DNA of 64,000 bases from Bradyrhizobium erythrophlei (GCF_900129505.1 NZ_LT670818.1:1116001-1180000); one strand, 5' to 3'. Shown: positions 17,287-28,782, counted from the first letter of the stretch. The notes: a model not told the origin generated them from the sequence alone. Numbers and translations: made by a program.

Positions 17287-18124
17287 TCCACGCCTGACGC
17301 CGGCGCGGCCGGATCTTGCCGCCAAATATCTGGAAGGCAAGGTCAAGGCTGAGCGTTTTGTCACAGGCGAGGAGTTCGAAATATCGGACGTCATCGCGCC
17401 TGTTCGCGAGCGTCCTTCCAGCGAAGCCCCGCTGTTGACGCAGGCATTGAAGGGCGAGCGCGTCACCATCTATGACCGGGATGGCGAAGGCTTTGCCTGG
17501 GGGCAGCTCAACAGCGACGGCTATGTCGGCTGGCTGCCCGATCGCGCGCTGACTAAGCCTGCCGCGGCGCCGACGCACAAGGTGACGGCGATCCGAACCT
17601 TTGCCTTTCCCGGGCCATCGATCAAGCTGCGGCCGGCCGAGACGCTGGTGATGGGAGCGCTGGTCGGCGTGATCCGCGAAGACGGCCCGTTCGCCGTCAC
17701 GCGCGAGGGCTGGTATCTGCCGCGCCAGCATCTCGGCGGCATCGATCGCTTTGTGGGGGACTTCGTCGCGGTGGCCGAACGCTTCGTCGGCACGCCGTAT
17801 TTGTGGGGCGGCAAGAGCAGTTTTGGGATCGATTGTTCCGGCCTGGTCCAGGTCGCGCTGAACGCTGCCGGCACCGGCTGCCCGCGCGACAGCGATATGC
17901 AGCAGGAGAGCCTCGGCCGGTTATTGGGGCTATCGGAATCCAGCCGGCTTGAGCGCGGCGACCTGATGTTCTGGAAGGGCCATGTCGCGATCGTGCGCGA
18001 CGCCGGCACCATCGTCCACGCCAACGCCCATCACATGGCGACCGCGATTGAAAACACGCGCGAGGCCATCGCCCGCATCAAGGCCGCCGGCAGCGAAATC
18101 ATCGCGATCAAGCGGCTGGGGTGA
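17279..18124 (+). CDS. NlpC/P60 family cysteine peptidase with SH3-type domains
   Basis: A 281-residue protein. Bacterial SH3-like domains occupy about residues 35-165 (RPSSEAPLLTQALKGERVTI, GWYLPRQHL), followed by an NlpC/P60 domain: GTPYLWGGKSSFGIDCSGLV with catalytic Cys, GDLMFWKGHVAIV with catalytic His, and HANAHH. This layout matches YkfC-like gamma-D-glutamyl-diaminopimelate endopeptidases that cut murein peptides. No signal peptide is seen, so it may work in the cytoplasm on recycled peptides, consistent with its overlap with the upstream aminopeptidase gene. Confidence 0.88.
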   Translation: MDDPRLTPARPDLAAKYLEGKVKAERFVTGEEFEISDVIAPVRERPSSEAPLLTQALKGERVTIYDRDGEGFAWGQLNSDGYVGWLPDRALTKPAAAPTHKVTAIRTFAFPGPSIKLRPAETLVMGALVGVIREDGPFAVTREGWYLPRQHLGGIDRFVGDFVAVAERFVGTPYLWGGKSSFGIDCSGLVQVALNAAGTGCPRDSDMQQESLGRLLGLSESSRLERGDLMFWKGHVAIVRDAGTIVHANAHHMATAIENTREAIARIKAAGSEIIAIKRLG

Positions 18125-18183
18125 GATGCCGAGACTCTATCTTCACCTCTCCACCGGCAGAGGTACAAGGGAATCCGCGGCAA

Positions 18184-19821
<1,638 letters not shown>

Positions 19822-19828
19822 GCGGGTC

Positions 19829-21007
19829 CTACCTGAACGTCTTGCGCGGATCGAACGCGTCGCGCACGGCTTCGCCGATGAAGATCAGGAGCGACAGCAT
19901 GATCGCGACCGCGAAGAATCCGGTGAAGCCGAGCCAGGGCGCCTGCACATTGGCCTTGCCCTGCGACAGCAATTCGCCGAGCGACGGCGAGCCCGGCGGC
20001 AATCCGAAGCCGAGGAAGTCGAGCGCGGTCAGCGTCATCACCGAGGACGACACGATGAACGGCAGGAAGGTCATGGTCGCGACCATGGCGTTCGGCAAGA
20101 GATGCCGGAACATGATGGTGGCGTTGGAGACGCCGAGGGCGCGCGCCGCCATGATGTATTCGAAATTGCGGCCGCGCAAAAATTCCGCGCGCACCAGGCC
20201 GACCAGCGACACCCAGGAGAACAGCAGGAGGATGCCGAGCAGGATGAAGAAGCCCGGCGGCAGCACCGCCGAGATGATCAGCAAGAGATACAGCGAGGGG
20301 ATGGCGTTCCAGATCTCGATCACGCGCTGGAAGATCAGATCGGTCCAGCCGCCGAAATAACCCTGCACGCCGCCGGCGGCGACGCCGATGATCGACGAAA
20401 ATAAAGTCAGCGTGAGGCCGAACAGCACGGAAATGCGAAAACCGTAGATCAGGCGCGCGACCACGTCGCGGCCCTGGTCGTCGGTGCCGAGCCAGTTGTA
20501 TTCGAGGTCGCGGCAGCTCTTGAGGCCCTTCTTCTCGACCACGCTCTTGCATTCGGCCTCGGTCAGCATCCAGGTCGGCTTCGAGGGCGCCGGCGTCGGC
20601 AAGTCGAGATTGTGGGTGTCGTAGGAATAGCGGATCAGCGGCCAGACGATGAAGCCGTTCTTTTCCTTGATCAACTTCTGCAAATAGGGATCGCGGTAGT
20701 CGGCGGCGGTCTCGAAGTCGCCGCCGAAGGTTGTCTCCGAATAGGTGATGAAGGCCGGCCAGTACAGGTGGCCGTTGAACTTGATCAGGAACGGGCGATC
20801 GTTGGCGATCAGCTCGGCGAACAGCGAGACGAAGAACAGGATCATGAAGATCCAGAACGACCAGTAACCCCGTCGGTTCGACCTGAAGTTCTGCCAGCGG
20901 CGGCGATTGAGCGGCGACGGCGTGAAGCGGTGCCGCGTGACCGGTACGGCCTCGCCGAGCGGGGCCTGCGTGGTGGTTTCGACCGGGGGCGGCGCGATGA
21001 TCGTCAT
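19829..21007 (-). CDS. yejE: Peptide ABC transporter permease YejE
   Basis: A 392-residue inner-membrane permease of the OppC family. It has an N-terminal cytoplasmic segment, a helix near residues 43-65, a long periplasmic loop (about 70-180) characteristic of YejE, and the permease core with the EAA-type loop (EYIMAARALGVSNATIMFRH). DPRKTFR closes the protein. It overlaps yejB by 1 base. Confidence 0.92.
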   Translation of the reverse strand: MTIIAPPPVETTTQAPLGEAVPVTRHRFTPSPLNRRRWQNFRSNRRGYWSFWIFMILFFVSLFAELIANDRPFLIKFNGHLYWPAFITYSETTFGGDFETAADYRDPYLQKLIKEKNGFIVWPLIRYSYDTHNLDLPTPAPSKPTWMLTEAECKSVVEKKGLKSCRDLEYNWLGTDDQGRDVVARLIYGFRISVLFGLTLTLFSSIIGVAAGGVQGYFGGWTDLIFQRVIEIWNAIPSLYLLLIISAVLPPGFFILLGILLLFSWVSLVGLVRAEFLRGRNFEYIMAARALGVSNATIMFRHLLPNAMVATMTFLPFIVSSSVMTLTALDFLGFGLPPGSPSLGELLSQGKANVQAPWLGFTGFFAVAIMLSLLIFIGEAVRDAFDPRKTFR

Positions 21008-22113
21008 CAGACTTCCCGCGCCTCGAAATCAATCCTGGGATCAATCCACATGTAGGCGAGATCGGAGATCAGATTGACCACAAGGCCGACGAGAGAGAAG
21101 ATGAACAGCGTTCCGAACACGACAGGATAATCGCGGTTCAGCACGCTCTCGAAGCCGAGCAGGCCGAGCCCGTCCAGCGAGAAAATGGTTTCGATCAAGA
21201 GCGAACCCGAGAAGAAGGCGTGGATGAACGCGCCGGGAAAACCGGCGATCACGATCAGCATGGCGTTGCGGAAGATGTGATTGTAGAGCACCTGCGTCTC
21301 GCTGCAGCCCTTGGCGCGCGCGGTCATCACATATTGCTTGCGGATTTCATCGAGGAACGAGTTCTTGGTCAAGAGCGTCATGGTGGCGAACGCCCCCAGC
21401 GCCATCGAGATCAGCGGCAGCGTGATGTGCCAGAAATAATCGATGATCTTCCAGTACCAGGGAAACTGCGACCAGCCGTCGGAGGTCAGTCCGCGCAGCG
21501 GAAAGATGTTCAGAAACGAGCCGCCGGCGAACAGGATGATCAACAGGATCGCGAACAGGAAGCCCGGAATGGCGAAACCGACGATGATCACCGCCGAGGT
21601 CCAGGTGTCGAACTTCGTGCCGTCCTTGACCGCCTTGCGGATGCCGAGCGGGATCGAGATCAGGTAGGTCAGAAGCGTCATCCAGATCCCGAGCGACATC
21701 GAGACCGGCAATTTCTCCTTGATCAGCTGCAGCACGCTGACGTCGCGGAAATAGCTCTTGCCAAAATCGAATCTGGCGAAATTCCACACCATCAGCGCAA
21801 AACGTTCCGGCGCCGGCTTGTCGAAACCGAACTGCTTTTCCAGGCTCTTGATGAAATCCGGATCAAGCCCCTGGGCGCCGCGGTATTTCGAATTGACGGC
21901 GTCGGCGGAAGCGCCGACCTGGCCGCGCGGGCCGAAATCGCCGCCGCCGCCTGAAATGCGAGAGGTGCCACCGGTGTCGGCACCGGAAAGCTGTGCAATG
22001 ACGCGCTCCACCGGGCCACCCGGCGCGAATTGCACGACGATGAAGGAAACGAACAGGATGCCCAATAGCGTGGGAATCATCAAGAGAATGCGGCGGGCGA
22101 TATAGGCGTTCAT
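21007..22113 (-). CDS. yejB: Peptide ABC transporter permease YejB
   Basis: A 368-residue OppB-family permease. A first helix (ILLMIPTLLGILFVSFIVVQ) and the conserved APGGPVERV are followed by a long periplasmic insertion (about residues 40-110) typical of YejB, then five further helices and the EAA-type loop (YVMTARAKGCSETQVLYNH). It starts 3 bases after the upstream binding-protein gene stops, so translation is probably coupled. Confidence 0.92.
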   Translation of the reverse strand: MNAYIARRILLMIPTLLGILFVSFIVVQFAPGGPVERVIAQLSGADTGGTSRISGGGGDFGPRGQVGASADAVNSKYRGAQGLDPDFIKSLEKQFGFDKPAPERFALMVWNFARFDFGKSYFRDVSVLQLIKEKLPVSMSLGIWMTLLTYLISIPLGIRKAVKDGTKFDTWTSAVIIVGFAIPGFLFAILLIILFAGGSFLNIFPLRGLTSDGWSQFPWYWKIIDYFWHITLPLISMALGAFATMTLLTKNSFLDEIRKQYVMTARAKGCSETQVLYNHIFRNAMLIVIAGFPGAFIHAFFSGSLLIETIFSLDGLGLLGFESVLNRDYPVVFGTLFIFSLVGLVVNLISDLAYMWIDPRIDFEAREV

Positions 22114-22116
22114 GAA

Positions 22117-23985
22117 TTATTTCGCCTGCTCGGCCTTGGCCGCCTTGTTGGCGTTGAACCACCAGTTTTCCGGCGCGCCGACGCCTTGGGCATACCGCGC
22201 GGGCTTGGCAGGATGGTCGAATACGTCCCAATAGGCGATCGGATGCGTGGACCTGAACCACTGCGGCACCCAATAGCGGCCAGCCCGAAACACCCGGTCG
22301 AGCGCCCGGCAGGCAAAGGTCAAATCGGCACGCGTCTCGGCGCCGATGGCCTTTTCGATCAGAGCGTCGATCGCGGGACTGGCAACGCCCGCGAGATTAA
22401 AGGAGCCTTTGGTGGCGGCAGCCTGCGACGAAAAATACGGCCGCAGGCTGTCGCCCGGCGTCGCCGACATGCTCATGCGCTCTGTCGTCACATCGAAATC
22501 AAACCCCTCGACACGCGCGCGGTATTGCACGGCGTCGATCAGCCGGATGCCGGCTTCGATCCCGAGTTGACCGAGATTCTTGATGAAGGTCGCATGGTGC
22601 GGTTGAAACGACGGTTCGTCGAGCAGAAATTCGATCGTGAAAACCTCGCCGTTCGGCAGCAACCGCTTGTTGTCCCGGACGACGCAGCCAGCCTCCTGCA
22701 ACAATTGCGACGCCTTGCGCAGCAGTGTCCGGTCCTGCCCCGATCCGTCCGACACCGGTGGCACGAACGGCGAACCGAACACCTCGTCCGGCACCTGGCC
22801 GCGGAACGGCTCGAGCAGCTTCAGCTCTTCCGGCGACGGTGGTCCCTCCGCCACCATGTCCGAATTCTGGAACGGCGAACAGGTACGCGCGTAGGCGCCG
22901 TACATGACGGTCTTGTTGGTCCACTCGAAATCGAACGCGCAGCCCACGGCCTCGCGCACGCGCGGGTCCTTGAATTTGTCGCGGCGAGTGTTGAAGAACC
23001 AGCCCTGTCCGCCGGACGGCGTTTGATCCGGCAGGGTCTCGCGCTTGACGCGGCCGTCCTTGACGGCCGCAAAGTCATAGCGTGTGGCCCAGATCCGCGC
23101 GGTGAACTCCTCCCGATAGAGATAATTCCTGCCCGAGAAGCCCTCGAAAGCGACATCGCGGTCGCGGTAGAATTCGTAACGCACAATATCGAAGTTGTAG
23201 CTGCCGCGGTTGACGGGAAGATCGGCGGCCCACCAATCCTTGACGCGCTCGTATTCGATGTAGCGGTTGACCTCGTACTTGCCGACCTTGTACGGGCCCG
23301 AGCCGAGCGGCGTGTCGAGCGTCGATTCCTCGAACGGGCGCGTCGCATAATAGGCCTTGGAGAAGATCGGCAGGCCCGCGACATAGAGCGGCACGTCGCG
23401 TGCATGCTTTTCGGCCAGCGTGACCACCACGGTCACATCGTCGAAGGCTTCGGCTTTCACGAGGTCGCGCAGTTGAACCACGATCAGCGGATGGCCCTTT
23501 TCCTTCAGCGCGGTCAGCGAGAAGGCGACGTCCTGCGCGGTCAGCTTCGAGCCATCGTGAAACCGCGCCTCGGGCCGCATCGAAAAGCGGTAGGTGAGCT
23601 TGTCGGGCGAAATCTGCACCGATTTCGCGGCTAGCCCGTACATCGCGTCGGGCTCGTCATTGGCGCGCGCCATCAGCGAGACGAACGTCATGTCCATACC
23701 CTGCGCGCCCTCGCCCTTCAGGATATAGGCGTTGAGGGAGTTGAAGGTGAAATAAGACTGGTTGTAGGCGCGAACCGACGGGATCAGTGAAAACAAGCCA
23801 CCCTTCGGCGCGTCGACATTGACATAGTCGAAATGATGGAAGTCAGCCGGATATTTCAGGTCACCGAACACCGAAATGCCGTGAGCCTCGGTCCCGACTT
23901 CGGCCGCGGCTGCCGGCCGCAGCAGCGGCACGCTCAACGCGCCGATTCCCAGGCCGAGCACATGACGGCGGGAAGGCAGCGCCAT
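22117..23985 (-). CDS. yejA: Extracellular solute-binding protein, YejA-like (second paralog)
   Basis: A 622-residue family 5 solute-binding protein for peptides. It begins MALPSRRHVLGLGIGAL, a twin-arginine-type signal peptide (SRRHVLG) cut near AAAAEV. YejA landmarks follow: HGISVFGDLKYPADFHHFDYVN near the mature start, LTYRFSMRPEARFHDG, PLGSGPYKVGKY and a C-terminal PQWFRSTHPIAYWD. The frame extends upstream to 24165 but that part overlaps the preceding gene, so the ATG at 23985, 14 bases after it, is the start. It is related to the next-upstream gene; two binding proteins could serve one YejBEF channel. Confidence 0.9.
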   Translation of the reverse strand: MALPSRRHVLGLGIGALSVPLLRPAAAAEVGTEAHGISVFGDLKYPADFHHFDYVNVDAPKGGLFSLIPSVRAYNQSYFTFNSLNAYILKGEGAQGMDMTFVSLMARANDEPDAMYGLAAKSVQISPDKLTYRFSMRPEARFHDGSKLTAQDVAFSLTALKEKGHPLIVVQLRDLVKAEAFDDVTVVVTLAEKHARDVPLYVAGLPIFSKAYYATRPFEESTLDTPLGSGPYKVGKYEVNRYIEYERVKDWWAADLPVNRGSYNFDIVRYEFYRDRDVAFEGFSGRNYLYREEFTARIWATRYDFAAVKDGRVKRETLPDQTPSGGQGWFFNTRRDKFKDPRVREAVGCAFDFEWTNKTVMYGAYARTCSPFQNSDMVAEGPPSPEELKLLEPFRGQVPDEVFGSPFVPPVSDGSGQDRTLLRKASQLLQEAGCVVRDNKRLLPNGEVFTIEFLLDEPSFQPHHATFIKNLGQLGIEAGIRLIDAVQYRARVEGFDFDVTTERMSMSATPGDSLRPYFSSQAAATKGSFNLAGVASPAIDALIEKAIGAETRADLTFACRALDRVFRAGRYWVPQWFRSTHPIAYWDVFDHPAKPARYAQGVGAPENWWFNANKAAKAEQAK

Positions 23986-23999
23986 GCGCGAAAGATCCT

Positions 24000-25898
24000 T
24001 CAAGATCGTTTGCCGATCTTGGCGGCCTTGTCGGCGTCGAACCACCACAATGACGGCAGGCCGGAACGACCGTATTTCGGCAGCGGCTCGGCGTGGCTGA
24101 AACGGTCCCAGCGCGCGTAGCGGGAGAAGGGATAGGTGAACTGCGGCACGACGTAGAAATTCCACAGCAGCACGCGGTCAAGCGCCTTGGTTGCGGCCAC
24201 CAGGCCAGCGCGATCCTTGGCGAAGATCACCTTGTCGATCAGCGCATCGATGGCGGGATTCTTGATGCCCACAGTATTTTTCGAGCCGGGCTGATCCGCG
24301 GTCTGCGATCCCCAGAATTCCCGCTGCTCATTTCCGGGAGACAGCGATTGTCCCCACTGGTCGATAATCAGATCGAAGTCGAAGGCGCGCAGACGGTTCT
24401 GATATTGGGCATCATCGACCACGCGCACCGAGGCCGTCACGCCGATTCGTTCCAGCGACGGTTTGTAGAACAGCGCGATGCGCTCGGCTGCCGGATCCTG
24501 AACCAGGATTTCGACGGTCACTGGCTTGCCCGCGGCGTCCACCAGCTTGTGGTCGCGTACCTCGTATCCTGCATCCTTCAGAAGCTTCATGCTCTCCCGC
24601 AAATTGGCGCGCACCGCTTCCGAATTGCCGCCGACGGGATTGGTGTAAGGGGTGGTGAAGACTTCCGCAGGCACCTTGTCGCGCACGGTCTCGAGAATCT
24701 GAAGCTCCTGCCCCTCCGGCAAGCCCGAAGAAGCGAGCTCCGTTCCAGAGAAGTAGCTGTCGATACGCTTGTATTGACCATAGAACAGCTGCTTGTTCAT
24801 CTCCTCGAAATCGTAGGCGAAGTTGAATGCCCGGCGCAGCCGGGCGTCCTTGAACTGGTCGCGGCGCAGATTAAAGGCGAACGCCTGCATCCGGCCGGAA
24901 TCGTTGACCGGAAACTCTTCCTTCACGACGCGCTTTTCCGCAACCGCCGGAAAGTCGTAAGCCGTGGCCCATTGCTTTGCCGAATTCTCGGAGATCCAGT
25001 CGGCCTGGTCGGCCTTGAACGCCTCCAGGGCGACCGAATTGTCGCGGAAGAATTCAAAGCGCAACTCGTCGAAATTGTTCTGGCCCAACTGCGTCGCCTG
25101 GCTGGCGCCCCAATAATCCTTGACCCGCTCCAGCTTGACCGACCGGCCGGCAACGAATTCCTTGATGCGATAGGGCCCGGAGCCCAGCGGTGGTTCGAGC
25201 GTCGTTGCCGATATGTCGCGCTGGCGGCCCTGACTATCGGTGCCTTCCCAATAGTGCTTCGGCAAGACCGTCAGTTCGCCCACGATGGTCGGCAATTCGC
25301 GATTTCCAGGGGAATCGAAGCTGAACTTGACATCGAGGTCGCCGCTCTTTTCGGCTTTCACGACGTGGCGATAATACGAGGCGTACATCGGACTGTATTT
25401 CTTCAACACATCGAGCGAGAAGATCACGTCCTCCGGCGTCACCGGCTTGCCGTCGTGCCAGCGGGCCTCCTTGCGAAGGCGATAGATCACCCAGGCAAAG
25501 TCATCGGGGTGAGCGACGCTTTCGGCGAGCAGGCCATACTCGGTGGCGACCTCGTCCTGAGACCGCGTCATCAGCGTTTCGTAGATGATCGTTGCCGCCG
25601 GCGCGATCGAGCCCTTCACGCCCATGACGGCGGTATTGAAATTATCGAAGGTGCCGATCGATATCATGCGGGCGATGCCGCCCTTGGGCGCATCCGGATT
25701 GACGTAGTCGAAACGCTTGAAATCGGCCGGATATTTGATGTCGCCGAACAGCGACAGCGCGTGCCGCCAGGCCGGTTCGCCGCTCGCTGTTTGTGCCGCC
25801 GCCGGGCCGACCGACGGGAAAACGGCCGCGGCTCCCAAAGCGGGGGCGACCGTGGCAAAGGCTCCACTCTGCAGAAAATGTCGTCGGGTAATTGCCAA
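24000..25898 (-). CDS. yejA: Extracellular solute-binding protein, YejA-like (first paralog)
   Basis: A 632-residue family 5 peptide-binding protein, first gene of the yej operon. It has a twin-arginine signal (ITRRHFLQSGAFATVAPAL) cut near AAAQTA. It shares ALSLFGDIKYPADFKRFDYVN, PLGSGPYRIKEF and the C-terminal FTYPFSRYARWDRFS with its neighbour but is clearly diverged. The operon is separated from cycM by a strong terminator (26075-26103), so its promoter should lie in 25899-26070. Confidence 0.9.
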   Translation of the reverse strand: MAITRRHFLQSGAFATVAPALGAAAVFPSVGPAAAQTASGEPAWRHALSLFGDIKYPADFKRFDYVNPDAPKGGIARMISIGTFDNFNTAVMGVKGSIAPAATIIYETLMTRSQDEVATEYGLLAESVAHPDDFAWVIYRLRKEARWHDGKPVTPEDVIFSLDVLKKYSPMYASYYRHVVKAEKSGDLDVKFSFDSPGNRELPTIVGELTVLPKHYWEGTDSQGRQRDISATTLEPPLGSGPYRIKEFVAGRSVKLERVKDYWGASQATQLGQNNFDELRFEFFRDNSVALEAFKADQADWISENSAKQWATAYDFPAVAEKRVVKEEFPVNDSGRMQAFAFNLRRDQFKDARLRRAFNFAYDFEEMNKQLFYGQYKRIDSYFSGTELASSGLPEGQELQILETVRDKVPAEVFTTPYTNPVGGNSEAVRANLRESMKLLKDAGYEVRDHKLVDAAGKPVTVEILVQDPAAERIALFYKPSLERIGVTASVRVVDDAQYQNRLRAFDFDLIIDQWGQSLSPGNEQREFWGSQTADQPGSKNTVGIKNPAIDALIDKVIFAKDRAGLVAATKALDRVLLWNFYVVPQFTYPFSRYARWDRFSHAEPLPKYGRSGLPSLWWFDADKAAKIGKRS

Positions 25899-26074
25899 AG
25901 AAGAATTCCTGTCGCTTGCGAAACATTACCCCTTAGAAGCGCAATATAAGGCAAGGTTTCGACCGATTAAGTTGCTTTTTCCTCATGATACTAGGTTGTG
26001 AAGGCCGATCCTGCGACCAAACGTCCCGATGGGAAGGGCCGCCGGCCGGCCTGGGAACCGATGCGCCCATAGCA

Positions 26075-26103
26075 AAACGGCCAGGCGGTGGGCCTGGCCG
26101 TTT
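26075..26103. terminator. Rho-independent terminator between cycM and the yej operon
   Basis: A perfect 12-base stem AAACGGCCAGGC/GCCTGGCCGTTT with a 5-base loop has an extra A on the left, giving TTTT on the minus strand. It lies about 30 bases past the cycM stop and ends that transcript before the yej promoter region. Confidence 0.85.
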
Positions 26104-26135
26104 GCACTCAATTTAATCGGAAAGCCGAAACGCCG

Positions 26136-26684
26136 TTACTTCGACGCGGTCGGCAGCGGAACCGGGCTGTCCGAGAGCGAGCGCAGATAGGCGATCACGT
26201 CGGCGCGCTCGCTGTCCTTCTGGATACCGGCAAAGCCCATCGCGGTGCCGGGGACGAAGCCCTTGGGATTGTCGATGAACTTGTTGAGGTCGTCGAAGGT
26301 CCACTCGCCGCCCTTGGCCTTCATGGCGGCGGAGAAATTGAACCCGCGGCCCTCGCCCTTGTGGTCGCCGACGATACCGAAAAGGTTGGGACCGACGCGG
26401 TTGGGTCCGCCCTTTTCGAAGGTATGGCAGGCCGCGCACTTCTTGGCGGCGGCCGCGCCCTTCTCGACGGAGGCGGTCTGCAGCAGCTTCTCGATCGGCT
26501 CGGACGGCGCGGCGGCTTCCTTGGGACCGGCAGCTTCGCCTTCGGCCTTCGCGACGATGGCGAAGCCCGGCTTCTCCGGCAGCTTGGGCGCGAAGAGCGC
26601 GCCGGCGGTGAAGCTCGTCACCAGCAGAATGAGGCAGGTGCCCAGAATGGCACCGAGAATTTTGTTGAGTTCGAAGGAGTCCAT
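26136..26684 (-). CDS. cycM: Membrane-anchored cytochrome c, CycM type
   Basis: A 182-residue class I cytochrome c. An uncleaved N-terminal anchor (ILGAILGTCLILLVTSFTAGALF, about residues 8-30) is followed by an alanine/proline/glutamate linker. The haem domain has the CAACH haem-binding motif (about 85-89), PNLFGIVGD and a distal methionine near GTAMGFAGI. CycM of Bradyrhizobium carries electrons from the bc1 complex to the aa3 oxidase. The frame opens at 26780, but the ATG at 26684 gives MDSFELNKILGAILG, which I recognise as the usual CycM start. Confidence 0.9.
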   Translation of the reverse strand: MDSFELNKILGAILGTCLILLVTSFTAGALFAPKLPEKPGFAIVAKAEGEAAGPKEAAAPSEPIEKLLQTASVEKGAAAAKKCAACHTFEKGGPNRVGPNLFGIVGDHKGEGRGFNFSAAMKAKGGEWTFDDLNKFIDNPKGFVPGTAMGFAGIQKDSERADVIAYLRSLSDSPVPLPTASK

Positions 26685-26894
26685 TTTCGGATCAGGCTCC
26701 AGGCCGGAAATGTCGACTATAGGCCGGAGAGAAACGGCCGCGGATGCTACAGGAATCAGGCTTTCGCACCGCACCCGCAAGCCACGATGAGATATCGGTT
26801 TGCCCGTGCTCTGGCAACCCGTATAAATGCAACAGCTTTCGCCCCATCCCCATCATTTCCGGCTTGTTAGCGACCGGGCCCAGACCTCACTCTG

Positions 26895-27641
26895 ATGACC
26901 AAAACTCGCGCCTTGGTGCTGATTCCCGCCCGCATGGCGGCTACCCGGCTGCCCGGCAAACCGCTGCTGGATATCGCCGGCCTGCCCATGATCGTCCATG
27001 TGCTGCGTCGGGCCGAGGCCGCCCAAATCGGCCGCGTCGCGGTCGCCACCGACACGGCGGAGATCGCGTCCGTGGTCACCGCCCATGGCGGCGAAGCCGT
27101 CATGACGCGCCCCGACCACCCGTCCGGCTCGGACCGGATCTACGAGGCGCTGTGCCAGCTCGATCCCCGTGGCGAGATTGAGGCGATCATCAACCTGCAG
27201 GGCGACCTGCCGACCATTCCACCTCAGGATGTCCGCGCCGCGCTCGCATTGCTCGAAAATCCGGGCGTGGACATCGGAACGCTGGCCGCCGAAATCCGCA
27301 GGGATGAGGAGCATACGAACCCGAGTGTCGTAAAGTTGGTGGGCTCACCGTCGGGCGACAAAAGGCTCCGGGCGCTGTACTTCACTCGCGCCACCGCGCC
27401 CTATGGCGACGGCCCGCGCTACCATCACATCGGGCTTTATGCCTATCGCCGCACGGCGCTGGAGCGTTTTGTCACCCTCGCCCCTTCGACGCTGGAGCGG
27501 CAGGAAAAGCTGGAGCAACTCAGGGCCCTGGAGGCCAGCATGCGGATCGACGCCGCCATCGTGGGTTCGGTGCCGCTCGGCGTCGACACGCCGGCCGATC
27601 TCGAAACCGCGCGCGAAATATTAAAGCCTCGTTCTGATTGA
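26895..27641 (+). CDS. kdsB: 3-deoxy-manno-octulosonate cytidylyltransferase (CMP-Kdo synthetase)
   Basis: This 248-residue enzyme activates Kdo with CTP for lipid A core synthesis. Family motifs are clear: [16 protein letters not shown] (about residues 9-24), [15 protein letters not shown] (about 72-86), NLQGDLPTI (about 97-105), [10 protein letters not shown] and [10 protein letters not shown]. Length is standard. The stop codon lies inside a 17-base perfect hairpin that doubles as its terminator. Confidence 0.95.
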   Translation: MTKTRALVLIPARMAATRLPGKPLLDIAGLPMIVHVLRRAEAAQIGRVAVATDTAEIASVVTAHGGEAVMTRPDHPSGSDRIYEALCQLDPRGEIEAIINLQGDLPTIPPQDVRAALALLENPGVDIGTLAAEIRRDEEHTNPSVVKLVGSPSGDKRLRALYFTRATAPYGDGPRYHHIGLYAYRRTALERFVTLAPSTLERQEKLEQLRALEASMRIDAAIVGSVPLGVDTPADLETAREILKPRSD

Positions 27642-27672
27642 ATCAGAACGAGGCTTTGTCATTTTGTTTTGA
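27623..27672 (+). terminator. Strong hairpin terminator overlapping the kdsB stop codon, part of a repeat
   Basis: A perfect 17-base inverted repeat (27623-27639 with 27641-27657) is followed by T-rich GTCATTTTGTTTTG. The kdsB TGA (27639-27641) is at its centre, so the last codons of kdsB form the left arm. The following stretch (27673-27720) matches the repeat at 63484-63537. Confidence 0.75.
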
Positions 27673-27766
27673 CGTGTTTTCTTCACGCGAACCGGCATCC
27701 ACTTCGCTCGAAAACGCTCTGGAAAAAGCCTGAGCGGCTGCTACAAGGCGCGCCAGGAACACAACC

Positions 27767-28627
27767 ATGACAAAAAAGCTGAAAATCGCATTCCAGGGCG
27801 AACCGGGCGCGAATTCCCATATCGCCATCGCCGAGGCCTATCCCGACGCCGAGCCGCTTCCCTGCGCGACCTTCGAGGACGCGCTGGCCGCGATCTCGTC
27901 CGGGGAAGCCGACCTCGGCATGATCCCGATCGAGAACTCCGTCGCCGGGCGCGTCGCCGACATCCATCACCTGTTGCCGCAGTCCGGCCTGTTCATCGTC
28001 GGGGAATATTTCCTGCCGGTCCATCACCAGGTGATGGCGCCGCGGGGCGCCAAGCTGGCGGATATCAAAACTGTTGAGAGCCACGTCCACGCGCTCGGGC
28101 AATGCCGCCGCATCATCCGCGAGCGCGGCATCAGACCGATCGTGTCGGGCGATACCGCGGGCGCGGCGCGCCTCATCGCCGAGCGCGGCGACAAGAGCTG
28201 TGCCGCGATCGCCTCGCGCCTTGCGGCCGATATCTACGGCCTCGATATCCTGGTCGAGGACGTCGAGGACGAAACCCACAACACCACGCGCTTCGTGGTG
28301 CTGGCGCGCGAAGCGAAGTGGGCCGCGCAGGGTTCGGGGCCGCTGGTGACCTCGTTCGTATTCCGGGTGCGCAATTTGCCCGCCGCGCTCTACAAGGCGA
28401 TGGGCGGCTTCGCCACCAACGGCGTCAACATGACCAAGCTGGAAAGCTACATGATCGACGGCAATTTCTTCGCCACGCAATTCTACGCCGATGTCGACGG
28501 CCATCCCGAGGACAAAAATCTGGCCTTCGCGCTTGAGGAGCTGAAATTCTTCTCGCGCGAGTTCAGGATCGTCGGCGTCTATCCCGGCCATCCGTTCCGG
28601 AGCACGTTCAGCGAAAAGGCGGAGTAG
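27767..28627 (+). CDS. pheA: Prephenate dehydratase
   Basis: This 286-residue cytoplasmic enzyme converts prephenate to phenylpyruvate in phenylalanine synthesis. The catalytic domain shows FQGEPGANSH, MIPIENSVAGRV and ETHNTTRF (residues 169-176), whose Thr-Arg-Phe is the family active-site signature. A C-terminal ACT domain (about 195-280) carries GVNMTKLESYM, giving feedback control by phenylalanine. It is monofunctional, with no chorismate mutase domain. It starts 125 bases after kdsB beyond a terminator, so it has its own promoter. Confidence 0.95.
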   Translation: MTKKLKIAFQGEPGANSHIAIAEAYPDAEPLPCATFEDALAAISSGEADLGMIPIENSVAGRVADIHHLLPQSGLFIVGEYFLPVHHQVMAPRGAKLADIKTVESHVHALGQCRRIIRERGIRPIVSGDTAGAARLIAERGDKSCAAIASRLAADIYGLDILVEDVEDETHNTTRFVVLAREAKWAAQGSGPLVTSFVFRVRNLPAALYKAMGGFATNGVNMTKLESYMIDGNFFATQFYADVDGHPEDKNLAFALEELKFFSREFRIVGVYPGHPFRSTFSEKAE

Positions 28628-28634
28628 GTTTGAC

Positions 28635-28762
28635 GTCGTCCCGGCGAACGCCGGGACCCATACCGCGTGATCTCTCAATAAGGCAGCGGTGGTCGACACC
28701 TTCCGCCTAACCAACACCTGTGGTTATGGATCCCGGCTCGCGCTTCGCTTGGCCGGGACGAC
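28635..28762. repeat. Paired intergenic palindromes (family A)
   Basis: The left hairpin GTCGTCCCGGCG-AAC-GCCGGGACC and a right hairpin ending GGCCGGGACGAC enclose about 75 bases. The outer ends are GTCGTCCCGG and CCGGGACGAC, so the whole element is an imperfect inverted repeat. It fills the space between the converging pheA and LLM oxidoreductase genes. Confidence 0.65.
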
Positions 28763-28782
28763 GCGGGTTTATGCGTTGGTTC

